From positions 56,825-120,824 of the forward strand of contig NZ_JACARE010000022.1 of the NCBI RefSeq assembly GCF_013386765.1: a stretch of 64,000 nt of DNA. The letters are read 5' to 3'. Shown here piece after piece: positions 8,715 through 16,558 of the stretch. The notes beneath the pieces are model-generated. The model searched no databases, had not been told where the DNA came from, and saw only the letters and a list, made by a program, of their open reading frames with translations. Numbering within the stretch: position 1 is the first letter of the stretch; the number at the start of each line of letters is the position of its first letter. A program made the position numbers and the translations under genes. Source of the stretch: Pseudomonas yamanorum (lineage in GTDB: Bacteria; Pseudomonadota; Gammaproteobacteria; Pseudomonadales; Pseudomonadaceae).

Positions 8715-9508
8715 CCCTCATGGAACGTATCACGCTCACGGTGCTGTGGGTGATCGGTGTCTTGGCGTTCGCTGTGTTGTATGCGCCGGCCGCCATCGTA
8801 GTCACGCTGTCGTTCTTCAGTATTAAAAATCACCAGATTGACTGGTCTGATTTCAGCTTGCAGTGGTACGGCAAGTTTGCTGAAAACAGTCAATTGCTGG
8901 AATCACTCGGTAACTCGTTATTGGTAGGCGCCTGCGCTGTCGTGGGCGCAACCGTTATTTCGCTGGCGCTTGCCTACTACATGAAGACCGGTGCGAGAAA
9001 AGGTCAGAAATATATTGAGTTCGTTATATTTTTGCCCTTTGTACTGCCTGCAATCATTACCGGTATTTCATTGCTGGTGGCATTTCGAGAGGCAGGCCTG
9101 GAACGGAGTCTGGTCACCGTCACCATCGGCCATGTGGTCCTGATACTGGCGGTTATCTATCGCATGATCATGATCCGGCTGGACACGCTTGAAGATTCAC
9201 AGATCGAAGGCTCACTTGACCTGGGCGCCAATGGCTTCGAGACATTTATTTATATTGTTTTCCCGCAGTTGCGTTCCGCGTTAGTGACAAGTTCCCTGCT
9301 GGCGTTTGCGCTTTCGTTTGATGAAACATTGGTGACCTTCTTCCTGGTCGGGGGCGACAGCACACTTCCGATGCGATTGTGGGCAATGATGCGAACCGGC
9401 TTCACTCCGGAAATCAATGCACTGGTTTCGGTGGTGCTGTGTGTAACGCTGGTTTGTGCGGCGCTGGGCGCGCTGTCGCTACGTCAAAGTATTGAACGCA
9501 AGGCATAA
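8711..9508 (+). CDS. ABC transporter permease 2, PotC type
   Basis: This 265-residue membrane protein has about six helices and the EAA loop 'QIEGSLDLGANGFETFIYIVFPQLRSAL' split across its centre, as in PotC/YdcV. It pairs with the PotB-type protein to form the transport channel. The ATG at 8711 overlaps the preceding stop. The segment 'LLAFALSFDETLVTFFLVGG' matches the PotC family's usual 'AF..S.D....FF..G' region. The binding-protein gene follows after a 139-bp gap. Confidence 0.9.
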   Translation: MTLMERITLTVLWVIGVLAFAVLYAPAAIVVTLSFFSIKNHQIDWSDFSLQWYGKFAENSQLLESLGNSLLVGACAVVGATVISLALAYYMKTGARKGQKYIEFVIFLPFVLPAIITGISLLVAFREAGLERSLVTVTIGHVVLILAVIYRMIMIRLDTLEDSQIEGSLDLGANGFETFIYIVFPQLRSALVTSSLLAFALSFDETLVTFFLVGGDSTLPMRLWAMMRTGFTPEINALVSVVLCVTLVCAALGALSLRQSIERKA

Positions 9509-9647
9509 CAATAATACGGCTTTACCCAAGTTGAACCCTTTTTACTGCTGAGCAGGTGTCGTGTACGACGAGTGATAACTCTACGGGCGGACAAGAACGT
9601 CCAAGTAGTTAGCACATAATAATTTAAAATTATCGAGAGAGAACGAC
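9509..9647 (+). promoter_or_regulatory. Intergenic region before the Tat-type binding protein, with short palindromes
   Basis: The gap holds GTCGT-GT-ACGAC at 9558-9569 and an AT-only palindrome ATAATTT-A-AAATTAT at 9619-9633, just upstream of the GAGAGAGAA ribosome binding site. Either could be an operator, an mRNA stability hairpin or a processing site that lets the binding protein be made in excess over the permeases. There is no GATA-N9-TATC box here. Confidence 0.35.
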
Positions 9648-10691
9648 ATGAAAAGACGTGATTTTTTGGCTTTAAGTACCGTCGTTGCGGCCAGCACGCT
9701 AATAACGCCGGGTTTGATGCGCATCGCCGGGGCGGCGGGCAAAGAACTCAGGGTATTGACTTGGGAAGGTTACGCTGACGATCAGTGGGTTAAAGCGTTT
9801 GAGAAAAAAACCGGTGCTTCGGTCTCGGTGACCTACGCGGCCAGTGTGGATGAGATCTTCGCAAAAATGACGGCGTCCCAAGGTGCTGATTACGATGTGA
9901 TCGCCATCGAGACATCGTCTTATAAACGCCTGACCCAGGAAAAGCTGATCCAGCCACTTGAGGTGGCCAAGCTGCAAAACGCAAAAAACCTGATGCCCAG
10001 TTTCCAGAACGTGTCGGCGATCACCTTTGATGGCAAAACATACGCGGCCCCCTTCGCCTGGGGCTCCATCCCGCTGATATACAACGCTGACGTATTTAAA
10101 GTGGCCCCGGACAGCTGGGAAGTGTTTTGGGATGAAAAATACAAAGGCCGGATGATTATCGTGGACGACGCCAACAATGCAATTGTGACGGCGGCGCTGA
10201 CACTCGGCATTAAAGACCCGTTCAACTTGACCGACGATCAATTCGGCCTGATCAAGACCAAACTGCTGGCGCAAAAATCCAACATTGCCAGTTATTACTC
10301 GGGCTTCGACGACGGGGTGAGCATTTTTGCTCAAGGCGGTATCGACTTCATGATGTCCATGGGCGAGCCTCAGGCTGCCATGCTGAAGAAACGCAATGTT
10401 AATGCGCAACTCACTATTCCCAAAGAAGGGGCGATCGGCTGGATTGATTGTTGGTGTATCAGTGCCAAAGCCCGGGATGTGGGCTTGGCACATGCCTGGG
10501 TCGATGCCATGTTGGAAAAAGATGTGGGCACTTATATCAGTGAAAAAACCGGTTACGGTAACTCCACCAATGAAGACGCGAACATCAAGATTGGCCTGAC
10601 GTATTCCGACAAGTTGGTGTTTTTGCAGGCGCCCGAAGATTTTGGTCGCCGCATAGAATTGTGGAACGAGATTAAGGCAACTTCAGTTTGA
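9648..10691 (+). CDS. Periplasmic binding protein, PotD type, with twin-arginine signal
   Basis: This 347-residue secreted protein starts with K2-R3-R4-D5-F6-L7 followed by a hydrophobic stretch and an A-x-A site near residue 30 ('IAGAAG'). That is a Tat signal rather than the Sec signal usual for PotD. The mature part begins 'LRVLTWEGYADDQWVKAFEKKTG', the classic opening of PotD/PotF-like polyamine binding proteins, and contains 'PFAWGSIPLIYNAD'. It should capture the ligand for the PotABC-type genes upstream. In a sugar-acid gene island the real ligand may not be a polyamine. Confidence 0.88.
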   Translation: MKRRDFLALSTVVAASTLITPGLMRIAGAAGKELRVLTWEGYADDQWVKAFEKKTGASVSVTYAASVDEIFAKMTASQGADYDVIAIETSSYKRLTQEKLIQPLEVAKLQNAKNLMPSFQNVSAITFDGKTYAAPFAWGSIPLIYNADVFKVAPDSWEVFWDEKYKGRMIIVDDANNAIVTAALTLGIKDPFNLTDDQFGLIKTKLLAQKSNIASYYSGFDDGVSIFAQGGIDFMMSMGEPQAAMLKKRNVNAQLTIPKEGAIGWIDCWCISAKARDVGLAHAWVDAMLEKDVGTYISEKTGYGNSTNEDANIKIGLTYSDKLVFLQAPEDFGRRIELWNEIKATSV

Positions 10692-10735
10692 TGATGTTGC
10701 AATACCGATAAAACAAGAAGTGAAAGGATCAGTAC

Positions 10736-11719
10736 ATGAAAGCATTATTCGAGGCTGTACCGTTGGGTCTTACCCCCCTTCGGGTGAGCCGGTTGGGCGT
10801 CGGTACTACGGCAATCGGCGGCCTCTATTCGCCTACCAGCGCGAGCAGCGCCGAAGAGACGCTGCAGGCGGCCTGGGACACCGGGGTTCGCTTCTTTGAT
10901 TCCGCTCCCCAATATGGCAACGGCATGGCTGAACAACGGCTGGGCGCCTTTTTACAGGGCAAGCCTCGGGATGAGTATGTGGTGTGCACCAAGGTCGGTC
11001 GCCTGCTGCGGGTGCCCGACATTCCAGTGGCCGACGGCTACTACAAAGGCACTCCACCGGAGCGGCCGGTATTTGATTTCAGCTATGACGGCGTGATGAA
11101 GTCCGTGGAAGAAAGCCTCGTTCGCCTTGGCCTCGACCGCATTGACGTGTTGCACATCCATGACCCTGACAACCATTATCCGCAGGCCATCGACGGTGCC
11201 TATAAAGCACTCGACCGGTTGCGCGCAGATGGCACGATTGGCGCGGTCGGCGCGGGCATGAACCAGAGCCATATGCTCGCCGAGTTTGCCCGCAATGGAG
11301 ATTTCGACTGCTTCCTGCTGGCGGGCCGTTATACCTTGCTGGAGCAGGGCGCCCTGACAGAGTTGCTGCCGCTGTGCGTACAAAAGAACATCTCGATCAT
11401 TATCGGTGGGGTCTACAACAGCGGCATCCTGGCCAACCCCAGCGCCGGCGCAAAATTCAATTACGAAGATGCCGACCGGGCCCAGATAGCGCGCGCCTTG
11501 ATGCTTGAGAACGTGTGCCTGAGTCATGGCGTATCGTTGAAAGCCGCAGCCGTCCAGTTTCCACTGGCCCATCCTGCAGTGGCCAGCGTGCTCACGGGCC
11601 CCAGGACTCCGGCAGAAATGCTCGAAAACGCCGAACTGTTCCGCACGCCGATCCCGAGTGCCTTGTGGCGGGATCTCAAGGCCCAGGGCCTGATTGCTGC
11701 CGACGCGCCTACAGCGTGA
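10736..11719 (+). CDS. Aldo/keto reductase, probable aldose 1-dehydrogenase (L-fucose/D-arabinose type)
   Basis: The 327-residue TIM-barrel oxidoreductase has the aldo/keto reductase tetrad: D55 and Y60 in 'DSAPQYGNGMAE', K86 in 'VVCTKVGRL', and H140/H142 in 'VLHIHDPD'. Length and the 'GTTAIGGLY' opening fit the D-threo-aldose 1-dehydrogenase / pyridoxal 4-dehydrogenase subgroup. Those enzymes oxidise free aldoses at C1 to lactones with NAD(P)+. Between a transporter and a lactonase-like amidohydrolase, a sugar dehydrogenase role is the best fit. Relatives accept L-fucose, D-arabinose, L-xylose and L-galactose. The pyridoxal activity of the subgroup is the main alternative. Confidence 0.82.
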   Translation: MKALFEAVPLGLTPLRVSRLGVGTTAIGGLYSPTSASSAEETLQAAWDTGVRFFDSAPQYGNGMAEQRLGAFLQGKPRDEYVVCTKVGRLLRVPDIPVADGYYKGTPPERPVFDFSYDGVMKSVEESLVRLGLDRIDVLHIHDPDNHYPQAIDGAYKALDRLRADGTIGAVGAGMNQSHMLAEFARNGDFDCFLLAGRYTLLEQGALTELLPLCVQKNISIIIGGVYNSGILANPSAGAKFNYEDADRAQIARALMLENVCLSHGVSLKAAAVQFPLAHPAVASVLTGPRTPAEMLENAELFRTPIPSALWRDLKAQGLIAADAPTA

Positions 11720-11727
11720 AGGCCATC

Positions 11728-12573
11728 ATGTCGAACCGGATCATCGATACACACCAGCACTTCTGGAACCTGTCCACCGGAACCTATCCATGGATGGCCG
11801 GCGATGCGATGCGACCCCTGCGACGCCACTTTGGCCCGCAGGACCTGCAGCCTCTGCTGGTCGAAAACGGCATCAGTGCGACGATCATTGTGCAATGCCG
11901 GCACGACATGGCGGAAACTCGCGACTTGCTGGCGATCGCCGCCAGCCATGACTTTGTCATCGGCGTTGTGGGTTGGGTCGATCTCGAATCAGGCAACGTA
12001 CCCGGGCAAATCGACGCCTTGCGCGCGTTACCCGGTGGCGACAAGCTCGTGGGCATACGCCATAACGTTCATGACGAGCCCGACGCCGAGTGGCTGTGTC
12101 GGCCCGCGGTACAGGACGCCGTCGGCGCGGTCATCAGTGCAGGGCTGACCTTCGACCTGTTGGTGCGCAGCAGGGAGTTGCCGGCGGCGACGCTGCTGGT
12201 CCGGCGTTATCCACAGGGCCGTTTCGTGCTTGACCATCTCGCCAAACCGCCAATCGCCCAAGGGTTCAGCCACGCCTGGCACGAAGCGCTGGAGGTGCTT
12301 GCCGAAAGCGACAACGTCTGGTGCAAGGTCTCGGGGCTGGTCACGGAAGCAGCCCCTGGCGCCAGCGTCGAAACCTTTGACCACTACACGCAGATTGCCC
12401 TGGCGGTTTTCGGCCAGTCGCGTGTGTTGTTCGGTTCAGACTGGCCCGTGTGCACACTGGCGGCGACTTACCTCAAGGTCAAGACCGTCGCTGAACGACT
12501 GGTCGCCGCACAGCCGGAGCTGGCGGGGCGATTTTTCCATCTCAATGCTATCGACGCCTATAACCTGGGTTAA
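11728..12573 (+). CDS. Amidohydrolase-family lactonase (L-fuconolactonase-like)
   Basis: The ATG at 11728 follows a GAAGG site 8 bp after the preceding stop; a longer upstream frame runs inside the aldo/keto reductase gene and is rejected. The 281-residue product has the metal-binding H9-x-H11 of the 'IIDTHQHFW' start, 'VGIRHNVHDEP', a histidine in 'FVLDHLAKP' and the catalytic aspartate in 'VLFGSDWPVC'. This is the COG3618 amidohydrolase pattern of L-fuconolactone and L-rhamnonolactone hydrolases. It should open the lactone made by the neighbouring dehydrogenase to the free sugar acid. Sequence alone does not rule out a 2-pyrone or other lactone. Confidence 0.85.
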   Translation: MSNRIIDTHQHFWNLSTGTYPWMAGDAMRPLRRHFGPQDLQPLLVENGISATIIVQCRHDMAETRDLLAIAASHDFVIGVVGWVDLESGNVPGQIDALRALPGGDKLVGIRHNVHDEPDAEWLCRPAVQDAVGAVISAGLTFDLLVRSRELPAATLLVRRYPQGRFVLDHLAKPPIAQGFSHAWHEALEVLAESDNVWCKVSGLVTEAAPGASVETFDHYTQIALAVFGQSRVLFGSDWPVCTLAATYLKVKTVAERLVAAQPELAGRFFHLNAIDAYNLG

Positions 12574-12598
12574 CGCCCTGCAAGACAAGGACAATCAC

Positions 12599-13183
12599 AT
12601 GAGCATCGACTTTAGTACCGGAACCTGGCTGAACCCGCCTGCCGATTGGTTGGCGGACGGCGCCGGCCTGACCCTGACCACCGACGATAAAACTGATTTC
12701 TGGCGTAAAACCCATTACGGTTTCATTCGCGACACCGGGCACTTTCTGGGCTTCCCGGCTGCCAACGGATTCACGGCGCAGATTCGTATTCAGGGTGAGT
12801 TTCGTACGCTTTATGACCAGGCAGGCCTGATGGTGCGGATTGATGAAACCCGCTGGATGAAAACCGGCGTGGAGTTCACCGACGGTGAGTTATTCCTCAG
12901 CACCGTCATCACTGACGGGCAGTCCGATTGGTCGGTGTCCCAGCCATTCAAGGCACTGGAGGACTTCTATCTGCGGGTCACCGTGGGCAACGGCGCGATG
13001 CGTGTCCAGGCATCGCGTGACGGTATTTTCTGGCCATTGTTGCGCCTGGCGCCGTTCCCGGAGGCCGCCAGCTATCAGGTGGGGCCGACGGCCTGTACGC
13101 CGGAGCGAAGCGGCCTGACCATCCGGTTTACCGAGTTCTCCATCGGCCCGGCCACCACCAAAAACCTCCACGACTTGAGCTAA
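12599..13183 (+). CDS. DUF1349 concanavalin-like protein
   Basis: The product has 194 residues from the ATG at 12599. It has the DUF1349 jelly-roll pattern: 'TDFWRKTHYGFIRDTGHFLG' near the N-terminus, 'DQAGLMVRIDETRWMKTGVEF' in the middle, and 'VQASRDGIFWPLLRLAPF', close to the family's 'S.DG..W...R...'. No signal peptide is seen, so it is probably cytoplasmic. Members turn up in carbohydrate gene clusters but have no settled biochemical role. It lies 25 bp after the lactonase and 10 bp before the mutarotase and is surely co-transcribed. Confidence 0.85.
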   Translation: MSIDFSTGTWLNPPADWLADGAGLTLTTDDKTDFWRKTHYGFIRDTGHFLGFPAANGFTAQIRIQGEFRTLYDQAGLMVRIDETRWMKTGVEFTDGELFLSTVITDGQSDWSVSQPFKALEDFYLRVTVGNGAMRVQASRDGIFWPLLRLAPFPEAASYQVGPTACTPERSGLTIRFTEFSIGPATTKNLHDLS

Positions 13184-13193
13184 AGGACTTCCC

Positions 13194-13634
13194 ATGCTGA
13201 TTGGTATTGACCCGATCCTGAACGCCGACATTCTGTTTGCATTGCGCGCAATGGGGCATGGTGACGAGATCGTCATCGCAGACGGCAGTTTCCCTGCACA
13301 CACCGTGGCCAAGCGGCTGATTCGCATGGAGGCAGCCGACCTGTCACGCATGCTCAAAGCCGTGCTGTCAGTGATGCCGATTGATGAGTCTGAACCCGAT
13401 CCGGTGGTAGGCATGGAAGTGATCGATGAGCCTGACACCCTCGTTACGGCGCATACGGTGATTCAGGATGTGCTGGACGCACTGCCAGGCGCATCGCCGA
13501 CCCTCAGTCGCATCGAGCGTTTTGCTTTCTACGACCGAGCCAAGGAAGCGTTTGCGGTTATCGCAACTGGTGAAACCCTGTTTTACGGCAATGTGATCAT
13601 CCGCAAAGGTACCGTGAACCTGGGCGGTAATTGA
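13194..13634 (+). CDS. RbsD/FucU-family sugar mutarotase
   Basis: This 146-residue protein has the conserved opening 'MLIGIDPILNADILFALRAMGHGDEIVIADGSF' shape of FucU (here split by the family's H-G-D-E and A-D-x-x-F-P residues) and ends with the conserved 'FYGNVIIRKG' strand. FucU/RbsD proteins interconvert the alpha and beta anomers of L-fucose or ribose. Here it would supply the anomer used by the aldose 1-dehydrogenase. It is the last gene of the rightward operon, followed within 20 bp by a strong terminator. Confidence 0.9.
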   Translation: MLIGIDPILNADILFALRAMGHGDEIVIADGSFPAHTVAKRLIRMEAADLSRMLKAVLSVMPIDESEPDPVVGMEVIDEPDTLVTAHTVIQDVLDALPGASPTLSRIERFAFYDRAKEAFAVIATGETLFYGNVIIRKGTVNLGGN

Positions 13635-13649
13635 CACAGGCAGGCCCAC

Positions 13650-13679
13650 AAAAAAGGGGACCTTCGGGTCCCCTTTTTT
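13650..13679. terminator. Bidirectional rho-independent terminator
   Basis: A perfect 13-bp stem AAAAAAGGGGACC (13650-13662) with TTCG loop and GGTCCCCTTTTTT (13667-13679) sits between the convergent mutarotase and UxaA-family genes. The flanking A and T runs let it work on both strands, ending the rightward operon and the leftward dehydratase transcript. Confidence 0.93.
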
Positions 13680-13690
13680 GCTGTCTGTGA

Positions 13691-15247
13691 TCAGGTAATG
13701 GCGCCAATCTGCCAAGGCACAAATTCATTCTGCCCGTAGCCGTGGGTTTCGCTCTTGCTGGGCTCTCCGGATGCCACGCGCAGCATCATGTCGAAGATAT
13801 GGATGCCGCGCTCCTCGATCGTATCGGTGCCGTCGGCGATGCCGCCACAGTTCACGTCCATGTCTTCTTCCTGATGATTGAACATGTGCGAGTTGGTGGC
13901 GATCTTGATCGAGGGGGAGGGCGCACAGCCGAACGCCGAGCCCCGGCCGGTAGTGAACGCCAGCAGGTTGGCACCGCCCGCCACCTGGCCGGTGGCCGAA
14001 ATCGGGTCGTAGCCCGGGGTGTCCATGAACACCAGGCCGTGGGCGGTGACCGCTTCGGCATATTCGTAGACATCCACCAGGTTGGTGGAACCGCCCTTGG
14101 CCACGGCGCCCAGGGACTTCTCCAGGATCGTGGTCAAGCCACCGGCCTTGTTGCCGGCCGATGGGTTGTTGTTGAGCTCGGCATTCATGCGCTGGCAGTA
14201 GCTTTCCCACCAACGGATACGGGCGATGAGCTTTTCACCGACTTCGTCGCTGACGGCGCGGCGGGTCAACAGGTGTTCGGCGCCATAGATCTCCGGAGTC
14301 TCGGACAGGATTGCGGTACCGCCCGCGGCGACGAGCCGATCGACTGCGTTGCCCAGGGCTGGGTTGGCGGTGATCCCGGAGTACCCGTCCGAGCCGCCAC
14401 ATTGCAGTCCGACCACCAGGTGCTTGGCGCTGACCGCCTGGCGCTGTACCTGGTTGGCGGCCGGCAACAGGGCCTTGATTTGCTCAATACCGTTGGCGAT
14501 GGATTTCGAGGTGCCACCGACACCCTGGATGGTGAACACGCGAAGGTGCGGGCCGGCTTGCAAGTGCCGGGCAGTGAGCAAGTCGTCGATCTGGTTGGTT
14601 TCGCAACCCAGGCCAATCATCAGCACCGAATGGAAGTTGGCGTGCACCGCATAACCACCCAGGGTTCGCTGCAACATCGCCAAGGCTTCGCCGCCAGGGT
14701 CCACCGCGCAGCCTATACCGTGTGTCAGCGCGACCACGCCATCCACAGCCGGATAAGGCGCGAGGGCTTCGGGGTGGATGTCGCGCCGGAAGTAGTCGGC
14801 GATCGCCCGCGCCACCGTGGCCGAGCAGTTCACCGAGGTCAGCACTCCAATGTAGTTGCGCGTGGCGACGCGCCCGTCCGGGCGCACGATGCCCATGAAC
14901 GTTGCCTCGCGATGCGGGGTGGGTTTGGCATCGATGCCGAATGCGTGACTGCGTGAAAAGTGTGCCATGCCGAGGTTATGACTGTGCACGTGAGCACCGG
15001 CGTCGATCGCCACTGAGGCAACGCCGATGATCTGTCCGTAACGGCGTACATTCTCTCCGGCCTCGATCCTCCGCACAGCGACCTTGTGCCCGGCCGGAAT
15101 GGCCTGCTGCACAACCACCGCGTTTTCTTCCAGCACGAGCCCCGCCGGCAGCGGCTGGCGTGCGATCAACACATCGTCATGGGGGTCCAGGCGGATTGTG
15201 GCGGCGGCAATCTGGCTTTGCGCACTTGTTTTGGCAATCAGTTCCAT
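13691..15247 (-). CDS. UxaA-family (altronate dehydratase-like) sugar-acid dehydratase
   Basis: This 518-residue protein has the full-length UxaA layout. An N-terminal SAF domain covers about residues 1-95. The large C-terminal catalytic domain has 'GRVATRNYIGVL', 'THGIGC', 'GLGCETNQ', 'LQCGGSDGYSGITANPALG' and 'GRGSAFGCAPSPSIKIATN'. The conserved cysteines fit an Fe/Mn-dependent dehydratase. UxaA-type enzymes dehydrate altronate, galactarate and related sugar acids to 2-keto-3-deoxy acids. Here the likely substrate is the aldonate released by the lactonase, feeding the DHDPS-family enzyme. It is a single-gene leftward unit with its own copy of the LysR box upstream. Confidence 0.88.
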   Translation of the reverse strand: MELIAKTSAQSQIAAATIRLDPHDDVLIARQPLPAGLVLEENAVVVQQAIPAGHKVAVRRIEAGENVRRYGQIIGVASVAIDAGAHVHSHNLGMAHFSRSHAFGIDAKPTPHREATFMGIVRPDGRVATRNYIGVLTSVNCSATVARAIADYFRRDIHPEALAPYPAVDGVVALTHGIGCAVDPGGEALAMLQRTLGGYAVHANFHSVLMIGLGCETNQIDDLLTARHLQAGPHLRVFTIQGVGGTSKSIANGIEQIKALLPAANQVQRQAVSAKHLVVGLQCGGSDGYSGITANPALGNAVDRLVAAGGTAILSETPEIYGAEHLLTRRAVSDEVGEKLIARIRWWESYCQRMNAELNNNPSAGNKAGGLTTILEKSLGAVAKGGSTNLVDVYEYAEAVTAHGLVFMDTPGYDPISATGQVAGGANLLAFTTGRGSAFGCAPSPSIKIATNSHMFNHQEEDMDVNCGGIADGTDTIEERGIHIFDMMLRVASGEPSKSETHGYGQNEFVPWQIGAIT

Positions 15248-15318
15248 TACGGCACCTTACTGTGGGAAACGCGGATGCAGCGGTATGGCGCGATGCTAAC
15301 GCCGGCCTGATCGGGCGG

Positions 15319-15358
15319 GTAATGAAAATCCAGCGCCTTGGGATAACCACGCGTTATC
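15319..15358 (-). promoter_or_regulatory. LysR-type operator C upstream of the UxaA-family gene
   Basis: On the minus strand the palindrome GATAACGCGTGGTTATC (15358-15342; perfect GATAAC/GTTATC arms) is followed 17 bp later by TCATTACCCGC (15325-15315). Both motif and spacing match block A at 5.57 kb, and block B at 16.4 kb within 1 bp. The GCACTT-N20-AAGTGC element of the other two sites is absent here. Confidence 0.75.
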
Positions 15359-15379
15359 TGTATTGCAACAGTGCACGGG

Positions 15380-16300
15380 CTACTGCGTCAGCTCTTCGAT
15401 CAGCAAGTGCGTCAGTTGCGAGAGTTCTACCTGCGTGCGCGTGACGATGGCAAACGGCTCGCTCTTGGGTGTGATGGTGCAGGGCAGGCATGTCAACATG
15501 GCTCGCATTAACGGCAGCTCTGCCACATCAGTGGGCAACACCGCGACCAGGTTGGGGTCGCTGATCAGCAACAGCAGGGTGGCGAAGGTGGACGAGGTTT
15601 CGATGGGGTGGGCGGGAAAGTTCACGCCTGATTCATGGAACTCGCGCTCCAGCGTCTGGCGCAACGGCATGTTCGCCGAGAAGATCACCCAGCCTGAATC
15701 CGCCAATTCTTCGAGGGTCAACGTGTCGCGCCCTACCAGCGGGTGATCGGGGTTGGCCATGACCACCAGCGCCTCCGGTTTCATACTGATGCTGTCATAC
15801 GCTGTGGGGCGAGGGCTCACGCTGGGATAACACAGCGCCATGTCCAGGCGCCCCTGGTCCAGCAGGCTCAGCAGTTTGACGCTGGTGTCTTCGACGATTT
15901 CGATGGTTGCCTGCGGTTGCCGCTTGCGCAGGCGCAACACCCCCTCTGTGAGCAGCGGTACGCCGCCCATGATCGTACCGACGGTGAGGCGTCCGCCGTG
16001 GCCCTGGAAGATGCCGTGCATCTCCTGGCGCAAGTGAGACAGGTCCGTCAGGATCAGCCGTGCGTAGCGAATCGCGCAACGGCCCATGGCATTGGCGTTC
16101 AGGCCCTTGCTGGTGCGCTCGAAGAGCGTCGCACCGAGGGTTTCTTCGACGTCGTGCAGGGCCTTGGTGGCGCCAGGCTGGGTGATACCGATGATCTCGG
16201 CGGCCCGGTGAATCGAGCCGTGATCGTCAAGTGCGACCAGCAGGCGTAACTGCTTGAGACGAAGGCGCGAGGAGAGGGTTTCCAGGGTTGGCATCGTCAT
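15380..16300 (-). CDS. LysR-type regulator of the sugar-catabolic island
   Basis: This 306-residue protein has the N-terminal winged helix of LysR regulators ('RLKQLRLLVALDDHGSIHRAAEIIGITQPGATKAL' region, residues about 13-50) and a periplasmic-binding-fold effector domain. It resembles the GbpR subgroup of sugar-responsive LysR proteins. It is transcribed leftward, divergent from the shikimate-DH-like gene, with box B in the shared intergenic region. It should bind GATA-N9-TATC at three promoters in the island and probably represses or modulates its own gene through box B. The effector is likely a pathway sugar or sugar acid. Confidence 0.9.
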   Translation of the reverse strand: MTMPTLETLSSRLRLKQLRLLVALDDHGSIHRAAEIIGITQPGATKALHDVEETLGATLFERTSKGLNANAMGRCAIRYARLILTDLSHLRQEMHGIFQGHGGRLTVGTIMGGVPLLTEGVLRLRKRQPQATIEIVEDTSVKLLSLLDQGRLDMALCYPSVSPRPTAYDSISMKPEALVVMANPDHPLVGRDTLTLEELADSGWVIFSANMPLRQTLEREFHESGVNFPAHPIETSSTFATLLLLISDPNLVAVLPTDVAELPLMRAMLTCLPCTITPKSEPFAIVTRTQVELSQLTHLLIEELTQ

Positions 16301-16404
16301 CAGGGAGGCTCTTTTTTTTAGAGGAGGTGCGCGGCATTAGGCATCAGCAGCCGTGAAAACTCCAGTGACCTGCCAGCGCAGGCCAGAGTGCTTTTACTGG
16401 TGGT

Positions 16405-16470
16405 GATAGCCAGTGGTTATCGGCAGGGGGTGCACTTGTCATTACTCGCGCAGCGTGAAGTGCAGTACTT
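16405..16470 (+). promoter_or_regulatory. LysR-type operator and promoter block B
   Basis: GATAGCCAGTGGTTATC lies at 16405-16421, followed 18 bp later by TCATTACTCGC (16439-16449). The latter falls within GCACTT (16432-16437)-N20-AAGTGC (16458-16463) and leads into AGTACTT. It copies block A almost base for base over 65 bp. It lies between the divergent LysR and shikimate-DH-like genes, so it can serve both activation of the rightward operon and autoregulation. Confidence 0.78.
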
Positions 16471-16558
16471 TTCATGCAGCGGGTTTTGCGGTGTATGTCA
16501 TTGCGTCGTAGGGACCGCAAAACGATTCGGGTTGTTTTATAGAACAGGAGTCACGTAG

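Noticed and set aside
9573..9590. GATAACTCTACGGGCGG as a fourth LysR box before the Tat-type binding protein
   Set aside because: Only the left arm GATAAC is present; TATC is missing at the required distance and no TCATTACYCGC follows.
11515..11727. 71-residue N-terminal extension of the lactonase gene
   Set aside because: It lies inside the aldo/keto reductase gene. The ATG at 11728 has a ribosome binding site and begins exactly at the family's usual N-terminus.
10736..13634. L-fucose catabolic operon proper
   Set aside because: Aldose dehydrogenase, lactonase and FucU fit, but there is no fuconate dehydratase of the enolase superfamily and no lactaldehyde step. The DHDPS-family and semialdehyde dehydrogenase genes point to a C5 route, so L-fucose is not asserted as the substrate.
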